In this document: in pieces, positions 1-8,903 of the stretch | How positions within the stretch are numbered: the first letter of the stretch is position 1 | Layout of the letters: each line of letters begins with the position of its first letter | Origin: Evtepia gabavorous | GTDB taxonomy: Bacteria; Bacillota; Clostridia; Oscillospirales; Oscillospiraceae | Length of the DNA stretch: 64,000 bases | Direction: 5' to 3' | NCBI RefSeq assembly: GCF_003425665.1 | Contig: NZ_QQRQ01000002.1 | Coordinates: 124,001 to 188,000, forward strand | Notes under the pieces: model-generated | Told to the model about the DNA's origin: nothing | The model's input: the letters and a program-made list of their open reading frames with translations, nothing else | Database searches by the model: none | Position numbers and translations under genes: made by a program

Positions 1-853
1 TACCGGCCTCGTTGGAAAACAGCCCCCGCTTGACGCCCTGGCTGATGGCGGTCTTTAAGGCGTACCCCAAGCCGCCGCCCAGAATGGCGTTGGGGAAAAA
101 GGCGTACTTGAAGATCATGCCGAAGGTCTCCGGCAGGTAGGGCAGCCGCAGAAGCAGAAGAACCAGCCCCCCAAGGAGGTAGAGCACCGCCATGATGGGC
201 ACCAGCTTCTCCGTCACAGAGGCCACCCGCTGCACCCCGCCCAGAAAGACAAAGGCAGAGGCCACGGCCACCACGGCGCCTATGATCCAAGGGGGGATGC
301 CGAAAGCGTTGCCGCAGGTCTGACCGATGGAGTTGGACTGAACCATACAGCCGATAAAGCCCAGGGCCAAGGTGATGGCCACCGCAAAGAACCCCGCCAG
401 GAAAGTGCCGAACTTGTTCTGAAAAGCCCGCTTAATGTAGTAAACAGGGCCGCCGGAGACGGTGCCGTCCGCATGGACCACCCGAGTCTCCTGGGCCAGA
501 ACGGCCTCGGCGTAAATGGTGGACATCCCGAAAAAAGCGATGATCCACATCCAGAAGATGGCACCGGGCCCCCCCACCAGGATGGCGCTGCAGGAGCCGA
601 TGATATTGCCTGTGCCCACCTGGGCGGCAATGGCGGTGGTCAGGGCCTGAAAGGAACTCAGGCCGCCCTTCTGCCGGCCCCCGCGCATGGAGAAGCCGCC
701 GAAAACCCGGCGCATGCCCTCCCCAAAGCAGCGGACCTGGACAAAGCGGGTGCGAAGGGAGAAAAAGACCCCCGTCCCCACCAGAAGGACCACCAGGATG
801 TAGTCGGAAAGGTAAAAGTTAATGGTTTGCACAATGTGCAGCAGTGTTTCCAT
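1..853 (-). CDS. sodium:alanine/glycine symporter (AGCS family), C-terminus cut by window edge
   Basis: This is the N-terminal 284 residues of a membrane carrier that imports alanine or glycine with sodium. The start METLLHIVQT is followed by several hydrophobic helices, and residues about 66-86 carry the AGCS signature SSFQALTTAIAAQVGTGN. A second conserved stretch, YAEAVLAQETR, follows, then GGPVYYIKRAF. Family members are about 450-480 residues, so roughly 40 percent lies beyond position 1. The gene sits directly behind a glycine aptamer, so glycine is the most likely substrate; this is inferred from the riboswitch, since the family alone would not separate alanine from glycine. Confidence 0.93.
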   Translation of the reverse strand, partial: METLLHIVQTINFYLSDYILVVLLVGTGVFFSLRTRFVQVRCFGEGMRRVFGGFSMRGGRQKGGLSSFQALTTAIAAQVGTGNIIGSCSAILVGGPGAIFWMWIIAFFGMSTIYAEAVLAQETRVVHADGTVSGGPVYYIKRAFQNKFGTFLAGFFAVAITLALGFIGCMVQSNSIGQTCGNAFGIPPWIIGAVVAVASAFVFLGGVQRVASVTEKLVPIMAVLYLLGGLVLLLLRLPYLPETFGMIFKYAFFPNAILGGGLGYALKTAISQGVKRGLFSNEAG

Positions 854-884
854 GGGACTGCCTCCTCAAGACTTGAAATGAAAA

Positions 885-914
885 GAGCCTGCCGGTCCAA
901 AGGCCCAGCGGCTC
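885..914 (-). terminator. expression-platform terminator of the glycine riboswitch
   Basis: On the minus strand GAGCC and GGCTC close a GC-rich hairpin (15-base halves with internal mismatches) followed by a TTTT run at 881-884, between the aptamer and the symporter start. This is the expected place for a transcriptional ON or OFF switch. Confidence 0.6.
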
Positions 915-959
915 TGAAGAAAAGACAGTCCGAATCCTTCTTCCGGCGGACAGACGACC

Positions 960-1075
960 TCCGCAGAGGGGATGCTCGGCTCTGTCCTTTTACCTGAGAG
1001 ATTCGGCTTCCTGGGAAGCCTTGCACCTTCGGTACTCAAAATATTGAGATTCTCCAGAGATCCCTCCTCCTTCAG
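960..1075 (-). ncRNA. glycine riboswitch (single aptamer)
   Basis: Read on the minus strand, the segment contains the hallmark elements of the glycine aptamer in order: TCTGGAGA near 1063, ACCGAAGGTGCAA near 1030, and AATCTCTCAGGTAAAAGGACAGAG near 990. It lies about 120 bases upstream of an amino-acid symporter. Glycine riboswitches often occur as tandem aptamers. Here only one complete core is recognisable, so this looks like the singlet class. Confidence 0.93.
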
Positions 1076-1147
1076 TCTCCTTTCCCTGGGGAAAGGATTC
1101 TCAAGGTCTCATCGGGCGATATGCGGTTGTACAGCACTGCGCTTTTT

Positions 1148-1176
1148 AGGATAGCATGGCGCAAGAAAAATTGCAA
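1148..1176 (-). promoter_or_regulatory. promoter for riboswitch-symporter transcript
   Basis: Minus strand: TTGCAA (1171-1176), 17-base spacer, TATCCT (1148-1153) preceded by TGC, giving an extended -10. It would start transcription about 75 bases before the aptamer. Confidence 0.6.
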
Positions 1177-1243
1177 CCCAAGGGGGTTACAAAATCCTTG
1201 TCTAAAAAATGAAGGATTACTATGCAAAATAGAGAAATTAAAG

Positions 1244-1283
1244 GAAAAAGCCCGCCTGTCAGAGGGATTCTGACGGGCGGGCT
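1244..1283 (-). terminator. intrinsic terminator of the phosphoketolase gene
   Basis: A 15-bp inverted repeat (AGCCCGCC...GGCGGGCT) spans 1249-1283. On the minus strand it is followed by TTTTT, about 30 bases after the phosphoketolase stop codon. Confidence 0.85.
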
Positions 1284-1313
1284 GCTGGTTTTCTTGCAAA
1301 AAAAGGAAGGAAA

Positions 1314-3752
1314 TTATGCGTCGTAGTTGCCGTTTCCGTTGTTCCACTTCCAGTCCCTGATCTCCGGCAGGTCCTGTCCGTGTTCGGCAATATACTGCTT
1401 GTGCTCCACCAGCTTGTCCTGCAACTGCTGGATGAGGAAAGCGCCCCGGGTGCCCAGCTTCTCCGGCAGCAGATGGATGACATCCATGGTCAGGTGGAAA
1501 CGGTCCAGGTTGTTGAGCACCCGCATGTCGAAGGGGGTGGTGATGGTACCCTCTTCGATATAGCCCCGGACGTGGAGATTCTTGTTCTTCCGGCGGTAGG
1601 TGAGCTCATGGATCAGAGAGGGGTAGCCGTGGAAGGTGAAGAGGATGGGCTTGTCCTGGGTAAAGAGCATGTCATACTGGGAGTCGGACAGGCCGTGGGG
1701 GTGCTGGGTGTTGGACTGGAGGCGCATCAGGTCCACCACGTTGATGACCCGAACCTTCAGATCGGGGAAATGGTGGCGGAGGATGGTGACCGTGGCCAGG
1801 GTCTCCAGCGTGGGGGTGTCACCACAGCAGGCCAGTACCACGTCAGGTTCCTGCCCCTGGTCATTGGAGGCCCACTGCCAGATGCCGATGCCCTGGGTGC
1901 AGTGCTTCACCGCCTGCTCCATGGTCAGCCATTGAGGGCGGGGATGCTTGGAGGTGACCAGCACATTCACATAGTTCCGGCTGGCAATGCAGTGGTTGAA
2001 GCAGGAGAGCAGGCAGTTGGCGTCCGGGGGCAGATACATCCGCACCACATCGGCCTTCTTGTTGGCCACATGATCCAGGAAGCCGGGGTCCTGGTGGGTG
2101 AAGCCGTTGTGATCCTGCTGCCAGACGTTGGAGGAGAGGATATAGTTCAAGGAGGCGATGTCCTGCCGCCAGGGCAGCTCGTTGCAGGTTTTCAGCCACT
2201 TGGCGTGCTGGGAAAACATGGAGTCCACAATCCGGATGAAGGCCTCATAGCTGTTGAAAAAGCCGTGGCGTCCGGTGAGCAGATAGCCCTCCAGCCAGCC
2301 CTCGCACATGTGCTCGGAGAGCATGGAGTCCATCACCCGGCCGCTGTGTCCCAGGTACTCGTCGCCCTCTGCCAGGTCGGCGTTCCAGACCCGGCTGGTC
2401 GTCTCAAACATGGGGGTCAGACGGTTGGATTTGCTCTCGTCAGGGCCAAAGACCCGGAAGTTTTTGGCGTCTGCGTTGTCCCGGATCACATCCCGGACAA
2501 AGGACCCTAAGACCAGCATGTCCTGGGCCTCCACACTGCCGGGGGAGGGGACATCAATGCCGTATGCCCGGAAGTCGGGGCGCTTAAGCTCCCGGAGGAG
2601 CTTGCCGCCGTTGGCGTGGGGGTTGGCCCCCATCCGGCGGTCCCCCTTGGGGGCCAGGGCCTGCAGCTCCGGCCGCAGCTTGCCTTCGTCGGTGAAGAGC
2701 TCCTCGGGCTTGTAGCTTCTCAGCCAGCTCTCCAGCAGCTGGAGGTGGTGGGGCTGGGACATGTCGATGGGCACCTGGTGGGCCCGGAAGGAGCCCTCGA
2801 TGGTGGCGCCGTCCACCTCTTTGGGGCCGGTCCAGCCCTTGGGGGAGCGCAGGACGATCATGGGCCAGGTGGGGCGGCTGTCGTCCCCGGTGGTCCGGGC
2901 GTTGGCCTGGATGCGTTTGATCTCCCGGATGGCCCAGTCCAGGGCGGCGGCCATGGTCTGGTGCATGGTCTTGGGATCATCCCCCTCCACAAAGCGGGGC
3001 TCCCAGCCGCAGCCCCGGAAGAAGCTCTCCAGCTCCCCGTGGGAGATGCGGGAGAGAATGGTGGGATTGTGGATCTTAAACCCGTTCAGATGGAGGATGG
3101 GGAGCACCGCGCCGTCCCCGATGGGATTGAGGAATTTGTTCCCGTGCCAGGCGGTGGCCAGGGGACCGGTCTCTGCCTCACCGTCCCCCACTACGCAGGC
3201 GGCGATGAGGTCGGGGTTGTCCAGCACCGCACCGAAGGCGTGGGACAGGGAGTACCCAAGCTCTCCGCCCTCGTGGATGGAGCCCGGTGTCTCCGGGGCT
3301 ACATGGCTGGGGATACCGCCGGGGAAGGAGAACTGCTTGAAGAGTTTTTGCATTCCCTCCAAATCCTGGCTGATGTTGGGATAGATTTCGCTGTAACTTC
3401 CCTCCAGATAGGTCTGGGCCACCATGGCGTTGCCGCCGTGGCCGGGGCCGGAGAGGTAGATCATGTCCAGGTCGTACTTGTTGATGATCCGGTTCAGGTG
3501 TGTATAGATGAAGTTCTGACCGGGGACGGTGCCCCAGTGGCCGACGATCTTTTTCTTGATATGAGCAGGCTCGAGGGGCTGCTTCAGCAGGGGGTTGTCC
3601 AGAAGGTACAGCTGGCAGGCGGACAGATAGTTGGAAGCCCGCCAGTAGGCGTCCAGCTTTTCCAGCTGGGCCGGGGTCAGGGCGGCTTTCCGAGACATCC
3701 GGGCAGCCGTTTTTGCGATGGGTTTGTTGAGTCCCTTCGGTTTTCTCGGCAT
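1314..3752 (-). CDS. xfp: xylulose-5-phosphate/fructose-6-phosphate phosphoketolase
   Basis: This 812-residue thiamine-diphosphate enzyme splits xylulose 5-phosphate (and probably fructose 6-phosphate) with phosphate into acetyl phosphate plus a triose or tetrose phosphate. Diagnostic motifs are GHWGTVPGQ (residues 71-79), SGPGHGG (101-107), [10 protein letters not shown] (119-128) and the ThDP-binding GDGEAETGP (189-197), all standard for the family. Length matches the usual 790-830 residues. The ATG at 3752 has an AAGGAGG site just upstream and a consensus-like promoter at 3785-3812. The gene is monocistronic, with its own terminator. Substrate breadth cannot be decided from sequence alone. 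Confidence 0.97.
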   Translation of the reverse strand: MPRKPKGLNKPIAKTAARMSRKAALTPAQLEKLDAYWRASNYLSACQLYLLDNPLLKQPLEPAHIKKKIVGHWGTVPGQNFIYTHLNRIINKYDLDMIYLSGPGHGGNAMVAQTYLEGSYSEIYPNISQDLEGMQKLFKQFSFPGGIPSHVAPETPGSIHEGGELGYSLSHAFGAVLDNPDLIAACVVGDGEAETGPLATAWHGNKFLNPIGDGAVLPILHLNGFKIHNPTILSRISHGELESFFRGCGWEPRFVEGDDPKTMHQTMAAALDWAIREIKRIQANARTTGDDSRPTWPMIVLRSPKGWTGPKEVDGATIEGSFRAHQVPIDMSQPHHLQLLESWLRSYKPEELFTDEGKLRPELQALAPKGDRRMGANPHANGGKLLRELKRPDFRAYGIDVPSPGSVEAQDMLVLGSFVRDVIRDNADAKNFRVFGPDESKSNRLTPMFETTSRVWNADLAEGDEYLGHSGRVMDSMLSEHMCEGWLEGYLLTGRHGFFNSYEAFIRIVDSMFSQHAKWLKTCNELPWRQDIASLNYILSSNVWQQDHNGFTHQDPGFLDHVANKKADVVRMYLPPDANCLLSCFNHCIASRNYVNVLVTSKHPRPQWLTMEQAVKHCTQGIGIWQWASNDQGQEPDVVLACCGDTPTLETLATVTILRHHFPDLKVRVINVVDLMRLQSNTQHPHGLSDSQYDMLFTQDKPILFTFHGYPSLIHELTYRRKNKNLHVRGYIEEGTITTPFDMRVLNNLDRFHLTMDVIHLLPEKLGTRGAFLIQQLQDKLVEHKQYIAEHGQDLPEIRDWKWNNGNGNYDA

Positions 3753-3784
3753 AGAAAAAACCTCCTTTTCGTAGTCTACCCTTT

Positions 3785-3812
3785 ATTATAAACGTTTTTG
3801 GGGAAGAATCAA
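3785..3812 (-). promoter_or_regulatory. promoter of xfp
   Basis: Minus strand: TTGATT (3807-3812), 16-base spacer, perfect TATAAT (3785-3790), about 33 bases upstream of the xfp start codon. Confidence 0.7.
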
Positions 3813-3933
3813 CAATAAAGTCCCCATGGTAAAAATAAAAATGGGTTCCAGTGAAAGGAAAAGAGGAGCACAACAAAAACGTTACAGCCTGTTTTAGACA
3901 GCTGTAGTGTTAATGGACAAAGAGAAGTTGTGA

Positions 3934-4536
3934 TCACAAGATTCCCCAGTCTATTACAGTAACTTGAGGGGGAAAGAAAGTAGATAACTCGCGCACGTAA
4001 AAGACTTCTACCTGATCCCCAAGAGAAAGACGAACCTCATTTCCTGACTTTGCAGAGAGCAACTCTGTGCGGGAAAGCCAAACCTCATCCGTTTTTTTGC
4101 GAAGGGGATCGGATTCTGCGGGGGTCAGAACCACCCAATTGTCTTCTATGCGAAGTACGGTGCCTGTTAATCTTTGATCATCCAGTTCCCAGTTATAGAT
4201 GTCGATTTCTACTCGAGTATCTGTTATTTGTTTGATGGGATGGGACATAGGATAGGAACCGGAGATGCGATCACCAACTTTGGGGGTTAGAGGTGAGAAT
4301 TCTCCATCCAGATGAGGAAAAAACTGAATTTCAGAATAAGACTGGATCAACGTGGGTTCTATTGTGGAATCTGTTGTATCCAATTGTACTACAGCTTGTT
4401 CAGGAGTAAGGGAAAGGAGCGTCCCAGAAAAATATCCTTCATCACTGTCAATGCCAGGATTTGGTGGCGTGCAGGTGCAAGCGCAAAGTGGAAGGCATAG
4501 GAGGAAGAAGAAAACAAGCTTCAACCAATACATCAT
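3934..4536 (-). CDS. predicted lipoprotein, function unknown
   Basis: About 200 residues. The start chosen is the first of two adjacent ATGs (MMYWLKLVFFFLLCLPLCAC), because AGGAGG lies 6 bases before it; an in-frame ATG 14 codons upstream has no such site. The N-terminus is a hydrophobic signal ending in LPLCAC, a plausible lipobox with Cys as the lipidated residue. The mature part is beta-rich by eye, with repeated EPTL, VVLTP and VEVFYV-like stretches, and shows no family I recognise. Base composition is much more AT-rich than the flanks, which suggests acquisition together with the divergent secreted protein and the IS element next door. Confidence 0.7.
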   Translation of the reverse strand: MMYWLKLVFFFLLCLPLCACTCTPPNPGIDSDEGYFSGTLLSLTPEQAVVQLDTTDSTIEPTLIQSYSEIQFFPHLDGEFSPLTPKVGDRISGSYPMSHPIKQITDTRVEIDIYNWELDDQRLTGTVLRIEDNWVVLTPAESDPLRKKTDEVWLSRTELLSAKSGNEVRLSLGDQVEVFYVRELSTFFPPQVTVIDWGIL

Positions 4537-4620
4537 AAAAAACCTCCTATAATGATAGTGTTTTATATTGTATAACATAATAATAACATAGAATTTTAAA
4601 AAAACAACTACTTAAAAATA

Positions 4621-4649
4621 TTGACATATAAAGAAAAGTATGATTATAT
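4621..4649 (+). promoter_or_regulatory. promoter of secreted C39-like protein gene
   Basis: Perfect TTGACA (4621-4626), 17-base spacer, TTATAT (4644-4649) preceded by TG one base earlier (extended -10). It lies about 60 bases before the start codon. Confidence 0.7.
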
Positions 4650-4708
4650 ACAAAATATGAGAAAAATCTCAAAGAGCAGAGTATCAGAGTGAAAAGTGAG
4701 GAGAACTT

Positions 4709-5878
4709 ATGAAGAAACTATTATCATGTATTGTTGCGTGTGCTATGATGATAAGCATTTTAGGAATAAATGCTTATGCAGCGGAGCGAGAGATTCAATC
4801 AGAGGCACCGATGATTACAGAGGAAGTGGCACAGATTATTGCATCGTATTTTCTGAGAGACTATCAAGATGAAGCAGGATGTTGCTGGGACACTAACACT
4901 GCAATTGTTAACAGTGTGATAATGTACAATCTGGAGGAAGAAATTTCGGCTTATTCGTTTGAGTTAGCGACAAGTGGGGTAGAGAGTGGGTATATTGTAG
5001 TATCGGCTTATCCGGATGTTGAGAATGTGATACTTGAGTTTTCGGATACTGCTACGCCAGTATATGAGCCTTTTAACCTGAGTGTTGGTGAAAAGATTAT
5101 ATATACAGGAGGATTAAACTACTTTAAGGAGTCTGTAGATGGGACATTCTTTGCAGTGAATGGAAAAACTCTTCAAAAGAATCAAATAGAAACCCCCTTA
5201 GAAAGTATAAGAAGTGAAAAGTATCTGCCCGCTTCTTTTAGAGATTATGAATATCCTATTAAGGATCCTATCGCTTGGGCTAATAAATATTATGGGGGTC
5301 CATTCTATGCTAAATCCTGGAAGAACTCTTTCGAGGATTACTGCGAATTTTGGAGGACATCCGATTTTAAAACAGTCAATGGAACTACATATTCAAGTCA
5401 CTGTGGTCCGACAGCGATTACAAATTTAATCAGGATGGTTGGAAAATATCGAAATCATTCAAAGGTAACTTCCACATCCGGCAAGGCTATATTTAAAACA
5501 GTTGCGGACTATGGAAAGTCAAAAGGATATTATACAAGCAAAGGAACACCACATGCAACAACAGCAACTTACATAAAGGATTCTTTCCAAAAATATGGGA
5601 TTTCGACGAGTGTCAAAAAAAACGTTGCATATAGTGGGACAATCGTTAATGCAATAAATGCATATAAACCGATCTATTTAACAGTAACAGGGCACTCTTA
5701 TTATGGTACACATGCTGTAGCTGCGTATGCTTATACTCAATTAGTAAGCGAAAAAACGGGAAGTGCTAAAATCTTTGTCAAGATTGCCGACGGGTTTGAA
5801 AAAACAGGAAGATATCTTTGTGCAGATATTTTGTCAAGCGAAAATATGTATGTCATTACCATTGGCAATTTAAGTTAA
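4709..5878 (+). CDS. secreted protein with C39-like (papain-fold) cysteine peptidase domain
   Basis: 389 residues. Residues 1-24 form a signal peptide (MKKLLSCIVA..., cleavage after NAYA). The C-terminal half has the pattern of bacterial C39-like and SpeB-like papain folds: SHCGPTAITNLI with Cys232, then YGTHAVAAYAYT with His335, then IADGF with Asp361 as a possible third catalytic residue. The N-terminal half (about 30-180) resembles the pro-region of such enzymes (GYIVVSAYPDVENVILEFS), so an inhibitory propeptide is plausible. Start is supported by AGGAG 8 bases upstream. It is AT-rich (around 40 percent GC by eye) in a GC-rich genome and adjoins a broken IS element. Proteolytic activity and substrate are inferred. 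Confidence 0.75.
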   Translation: MKKLLSCIVACAMMISILGINAYAAEREIQSEAPMITEEVAQIIASYFLRDYQDEAGCCWDTNTAIVNSVIMYNLEEEISAYSFELATSGVESGYIVVSAYPDVENVILEFSDTATPVYEPFNLSVGEKIIYTGGLNYFKESVDGTFFAVNGKTLQKNQIETPLESIRSEKYLPASFRDYEYPIKDPIAWANKYYGGPFYAKSWKNSFEDYCEFWRTSDFKTVNGTTYSSHCGPTAITNLIRMVGKYRNHSKVTSTSGKAIFKTVADYGKSKGYYTSKGTPHATTATYIKDSFQKYGISTSVKKNVAYSGTIVNAINAYKPIYLTVTGHSYYGTHAVAAYAYTQLVSEKTGSAKIFVKIADGFEKTGRYLCADILSSENMYVITIGNLS

Positions 5879-5957
5879 CAACTCTGTTATCATAAGAACC
5901 AAAAAGCCCCCTGCCCGGGGTGGACTGCTCCATAAAAAACGTACAATAGACAAAAAG

Positions 5958-5996
5958 CCCCCTGATGTAGGAAAATAAAAGTACTACATCAGGGGG
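5958..5996 (+). promoter_or_regulatory. 13-bp hairpin covering the ribosome binding site of orfA
   Basis: CCCCCTGATGTAG (5958-5970) and CTACATCAGGGGG (5984-5996) are perfect inverted repeats with a 13-base loop. The AGGGGG of the right arm is the only candidate ribosome binding site for orfA at 6004. Transcripts entering from outside would fold and hide it, an arrangement known from other insertion sequences. Confidence 0.6.
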
Positions 5997-6003
5997 AATT
6001 GTT

Positions 6004-6300
6004 ATGTCAGGCAAAAAAGGAATGATTCGGTATAGTGAAGAAATAAAAGAACAGGTACGCAAAGAAGTTCAGGCAGGCCAAAGTCAAAGAGAAATCAGCC
6101 GCAGATATGGAATCAGCGGTTATACGGTACAGAGCTGGTGCGGCCTCAGGCCCGAGACAAAGCTGAGGCAGGCGGCACCTTTACGCAAAGGCCGACCGGG
6201 CAAAATAAAGACAATAGAGGATTATGAAAAGGAAAATAAACGTCTGAAGATGGAGAACGAATTGCTGCGGGATTTTCTGCGATCCACAGAAAGGAAGTGA
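6004..6300 (+). CDS. IS3-family transposase OrfA (helix-turn-helix)
   Basis: 98 residues. Residues about 20-45 (QSQREISRRYGISGYTVQSW) form a helix-turn-helix that would recognise the IS ends. The C-terminal part (EDYEKENKRLKMENELLRDFL) is the leucine-zipper-like coil typical of OrfA proteins. The stop overlaps the GTG start of orfB by four bases (GTGA), so OrfB may be made by coupling. I see no canonical A6G or AAAAAAC slippery sequence for a -1 frameshift. Confidence 0.9.
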   Translation: MSGKKGMIRYSEEIKEQVRKEVQAGQSQREISRRYGISGYTVQSWCGLRPETKLRQAAPLRKGRPGKIKTIEDYEKENKRLKMENELLRDFLRSTERK

Positions 6301-6956
6301 GCGCGAAGGCAAAGTACGCGGTGATTTACCGTCATCGAGAACAGTATCCAGTACTCGTCATGTGCCAATTCTTTGCAGTGTCCAGAAGCGGCTATTACAG
6401 CTTTGTAAAGCGGATGAAGCATCCTGAAAAGAATGCTTCCCTTGCCCAGACAATCCGGCAGCAACAAGTCAAATGCTTTCATACCTACGGCTACCGACGG
6501 ATGTGGCAATGGCTGGAACGAAATGTGGGGATCCACCACAATCCGAAAACCATCCTCCATGTCATGAAGAAATATGGCTTGCTGGCTGAAATTCGCCGCC
6601 GCAGGAAGTGGCAGCAGATGGGCCAGCAGCTGCACAAATACCAGAATCTTCTCAACCGGAATTTTCACGCTGAGGCACCGAACCACAAATGGGTGACTGA
6701 TATTTCCTATATTCAAACCAAACAGGGCGTATTATATCTGTCCATGGTCCGGGATCTTTATGACAACAGCATTGTGGCTTATAAGACCGCAACACAGCAG
6801 ACGGTGCACCTGGTGCTGGATACCATCCGCCAGGCAATGCTTAAGGAGAAAAAGAGGGTCGCTGCAGAACTCCACCTCCACAGCGACCAAGGGTTCCAGT
6901 ACACCTCCCAATTACACTGGTCATGGGTAGCTGGTTCTTTTGAGGAGGAGGCGTAG
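6297..6956 (+). pseudogene. IS3-family transposase OrfB, truncated (catalytic Glu lost)
   Basis: 219 residues of an rve-type DDE integrase. The N-terminal HTH_21 part (CQFFAVSRSGYYSF, YGYRRMWQWL) and the first two catalytic aspartates (WVTDISYI and HSDQGFQY) are present. After QYTSQ the protein runs into LHWSWVAGSFEEEA and stops, so the segment with the third acidic residue (usually in NxxAExFFxxLK) is missing. A full OrfB would be about 280-290 residues. The product should be catalytically dead. Confidence 0.88.
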
Positions 6957-6969
6957 GTTCTAATAGATG

Positions 6970-7479
6970 TTACAGGCTAAATTCTTTCCCGTAGATCAGG
7001 GTTCCGTGAATGGGACCTGGGTTTTCCCACAAGCAGATTGCCATGAGATGGTCGGAAGGGACCCCCTTGGGGGCTTCGATGTGAAACCGCGCCGCTGGGG
7101 CGTATCCGAACCTTGTATAATAAGCCCGGCTTCCCAGGACCAGTACATACGAAAAGCCCAGGCGCTTGGCGACGGCATGCCCGTCCAGGATGAGGGCCCT
7201 TCCAATGCCCTGCCGCTGGAATTGGGGTTTGACGGACAGCGGGGCCAGGGCAAGCACCGTGGTGCTGCCCACATGGGCTTTTGTCAATAAAATATGGCCT
7301 ACGATCTCGCCCTGAACCTCGGCGACACGGGACAAGGCGGGAACAAAGGAAGGCCCCGTTCTTAAAGCGGCGACTAAATCTGCCTCATTTCCGTCAGAGT
7401 GCTCCGCTGTCGCGAAGGAGTCCGCAATAAGGTGATGGACCGTCTCATAGTCCTTTGGAAGTTCTTGTCTAAGAATCAT
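6970..7479 (-). CDS. GNAT-family N-acetyltransferase
   Basis: 169 residues starting MILRQELPKDYETVHHLI. The acetyl-CoA-binding motif A is clear (LSVKPQFQRQGIGRALILDG, with the Q/RxxGxG/A core), followed by YVLVLGSRAYYTRFGYAPA, the usual end of this YjhB/YhbS-like subgroup. The open frame extends 85 codons further upstream but that part is antisense-like and overlaps the next gene; the ATG at 7479 is preceded by GAGGGA. The stop lies close to the IS remnant, yet the protein looks complete. Substrate unknown. Confidence 0.88.
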   Translation of the reverse strand: MILRQELPKDYETVHHLIADSFATAEHSDGNEADLVAALRTGPSFVPALSRVAEVQGEIVGHILLTKAHVGSTTVLALAPLSVKPQFQRQGIGRALILDGHAVAKRLGFSYVLVLGSRAYYTRFGYAPAARFHIEAPKGVPSDHLMAICLWENPGPIHGTLIYGKEFSL

Positions 7480-7533
7480 TTTTGTATTCCCTCTTTTCCG
7501 TTCTGCAGGGGGGACAGCGAAGGGCTGTGATGG

Positions 7534-7565
7534 AAAAAGGCGGCCAATCCCAAGGATTGACCGCC
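7534..7565 (-). terminator. intrinsic terminator after the activase operon
   Basis: Minus strand GGCGGTCAATCC, three-base loop, GGATTGGCCGCC, then TTTTT. It sits 12 bases beyond the stop codon at 7577. Confidence 0.9.
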
Positions 7566-7576
7566 TCTGTCCTGTT

Positions 7577-8899
7577 TCAGTTGTGCACCACATGGGTGGA
7601 TGATGAGAGGACGGCGGCCGACTGGCCCGCCTTTTTCTCCTCCGCCGCCCGCCGCTTGGCGTTGGCCAGCATGAGCTTGATGCGGTTTTCCTGGTTGATC
7701 TTGGTGGCGCCGGGGTCGTAATCCACGGCGACAATGTTGGAGTCAGGGTAGTCGTCTTTCAGGACCCGGATCATGCCCTTGCCCACAATGTGGTTGGGCA
7801 GGCAGCCGAAGGGCTGGGCACAGACGATGTTGGGGGTGCCGGAGTGGATGAGCTCCAGCATCTCGGCGGTGAGGAGCCACCCCTCGCCCATTTTGCACCC
7901 GTCGTTGAGGTAGCCGTAAATCAACTGATGGAGCTCAGCAAAGGTGCCGGGGGCCCGGAAGCCGGAGTTTTTCAGGGCGCCGATCATGTCCAGCTGGCAT
8001 TTCTCCACATATCCCATGAAGAATTTGCACAGGGCCTGCTTGGCCCGGCTGCCGCCAAACATCTCCACGTCGGAGACCCGGTTGTAAATCTTGAAGATCA
8101 GAAAGTCTGTCAGACCGGGGACCACCGGTTCAGCCCCTTCGTCCAGGAGAAACTGCTCCAGCTGGTTGTTGCCCAGGGAGGAGAACTTGATGTAGATTTC
8201 CCCCACCACGCCCACCCGGACCTTCTCCTCGCCGGTCACGGGAATGGACTTGAAATCCGCGCAGATCTCCTCAAAGATGCCCCGCATCTTTTTCCGGGAC
8301 ATACCCTCTCCCCGGTCGAAGCGGTTGAGCAGCTCGCTGGTCCAGAATTCCACCTTGGCGGTGGTGTCCCCGGCGCTGACCTCATAGGGCCGCACCTGGT
8401 TGGCCACGTTCATGATGAGGTCCCCGTACATCATGCCGTAGATCAGCCGGCGGATGAGCCCCACGGTCCAGTGAAAGCCGGGGTTCTTCTCCAGGCCAAA
8501 GGAGAGGGAGAGGACGGGGATATAGTCCAGCCCCGCCTTTTCCAGGGCCTTGCGGAGCATGTGGATGTAGTTGGAGGCCCGGCAGCCCCCGCCGGTCTGG
8601 GTGATGAGCAGGGCCACTTTATGGGGGTCATAGCCTCCGTTCTGAATGGCGTCGATCATCTGGCCGATGACCAGCAGTGCGGGATAGCAGGCGTCGTTGT
8701 GTACGTATTTTAAGCCGCTGTCCACCACGGACCGGCCGTCGTTGTTGAGAATGGCCACGTGGTAGCCGGTGCGTTCCAGGAGCTTGGCGAAGAAGCCAAA
8801 GTGTACTGGCAGCATCTGGGGGATGAGGATGGTGTACTCCTTGCGCATCTCCTGGGTAAACAGCAGGCGGCCAGTCTCGTCGTATTCCAATTTTGCCAT
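7577..8899 (-). CDS. dehydratase-activase-associated protein (C-terminal DUF2229/HgdB-like part of the long activase family)
   Basis: 440 residues starting MAKLEYDETGR. The sequence (LPVHFGFFAKLLERTGYHVAIL, NDACYPALLVIGQMIDAI, TQTGGGCRASNY, PFGCLPNHIVGKGMIR) matches the C-terminal portion of the long, about 1400-residue, CoA-dehydratase-activase-like proteins of Clostridia, with conserved cysteines in DACYPA, GGGCRAS and FGCLPNH that could hold an iron-sulfur centre. Here it is a separate gene starting 4 bases after the upstream stop, with AAGGAGG inside the end of that gene, so the two are surely co-translated. The precise reaction of this family is not established; related proteins activate 2-hydroxyacyl-CoA dehydratases. 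Confidence 0.8.
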   Translation of the reverse strand: MAKLEYDETGRLLFTQEMRKEYTILIPQMLPVHFGFFAKLLERTGYHVAILNNDGRSVVDSGLKYVHNDACYPALLVIGQMIDAIQNGGYDPHKVALLITQTGGGCRASNYIHMLRKALEKAGLDYIPVLSLSFGLEKNPGFHWTVGLIRRLIYGMMYGDLIMNVANQVRPYEVSAGDTTAKVEFWTSELLNRFDRGEGMSRKKMRGIFEEICADFKSIPVTGEEKVRVGVVGEIYIKFSSLGNNQLEQFLLDEGAEPVVPGLTDFLIFKIYNRVSDVEMFGGSRAKQALCKFFMGYVEKCQLDMIGALKNSGFRAPGTFAELHQLIYGYLNDGCKMGEGWLLTAEMLELIHSGTPNIVCAQPFGCLPNHIVGKGMIRVLKDDYPDSNIVAVDYDPGATKINQENRIKLMLANAKRRAAEEKKAGQSAAVLSSSTHVVHN

Positions 8900-8903
8900 G
8901 GGA

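Larger units (their letters stand above)
5921..6912 (+). mobile_element. IS3-family insertion sequence remnant, right end deleted
   Basis: A left end starting TGGACTGCTCCA at 5921 is proposed from the TG terminus usual for IS3 elements. It is followed by a hairpin, orfA and orfB. orfB leaves the family pattern just after HSDQGFQYTSQ (about 6905-6912), so the right terminal repeat and the last part of the transposase are gone. No target duplication can be defined. The element separates the AT-rich island from the GNAT gene. Confidence 0.75.

Noticed and set aside
5901-5964. Repeated 13-mer AAAAAGCCCCCTG (5901-5913 and 5952-5964) as a target-site duplication
   Set aside because: The second copy lies inside the element's own left hairpin and the spacing does not fit insertion flanks; IS3 duplications are only 3-4 bases.
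7480-7734. N-terminal extension of the GNAT protein
   Set aside because: The extension overlaps the activase operon's last codons in antisense-like, Arg/Ser/Pro-rich sequence; GNAT homology starts at MILRQ with its own site.
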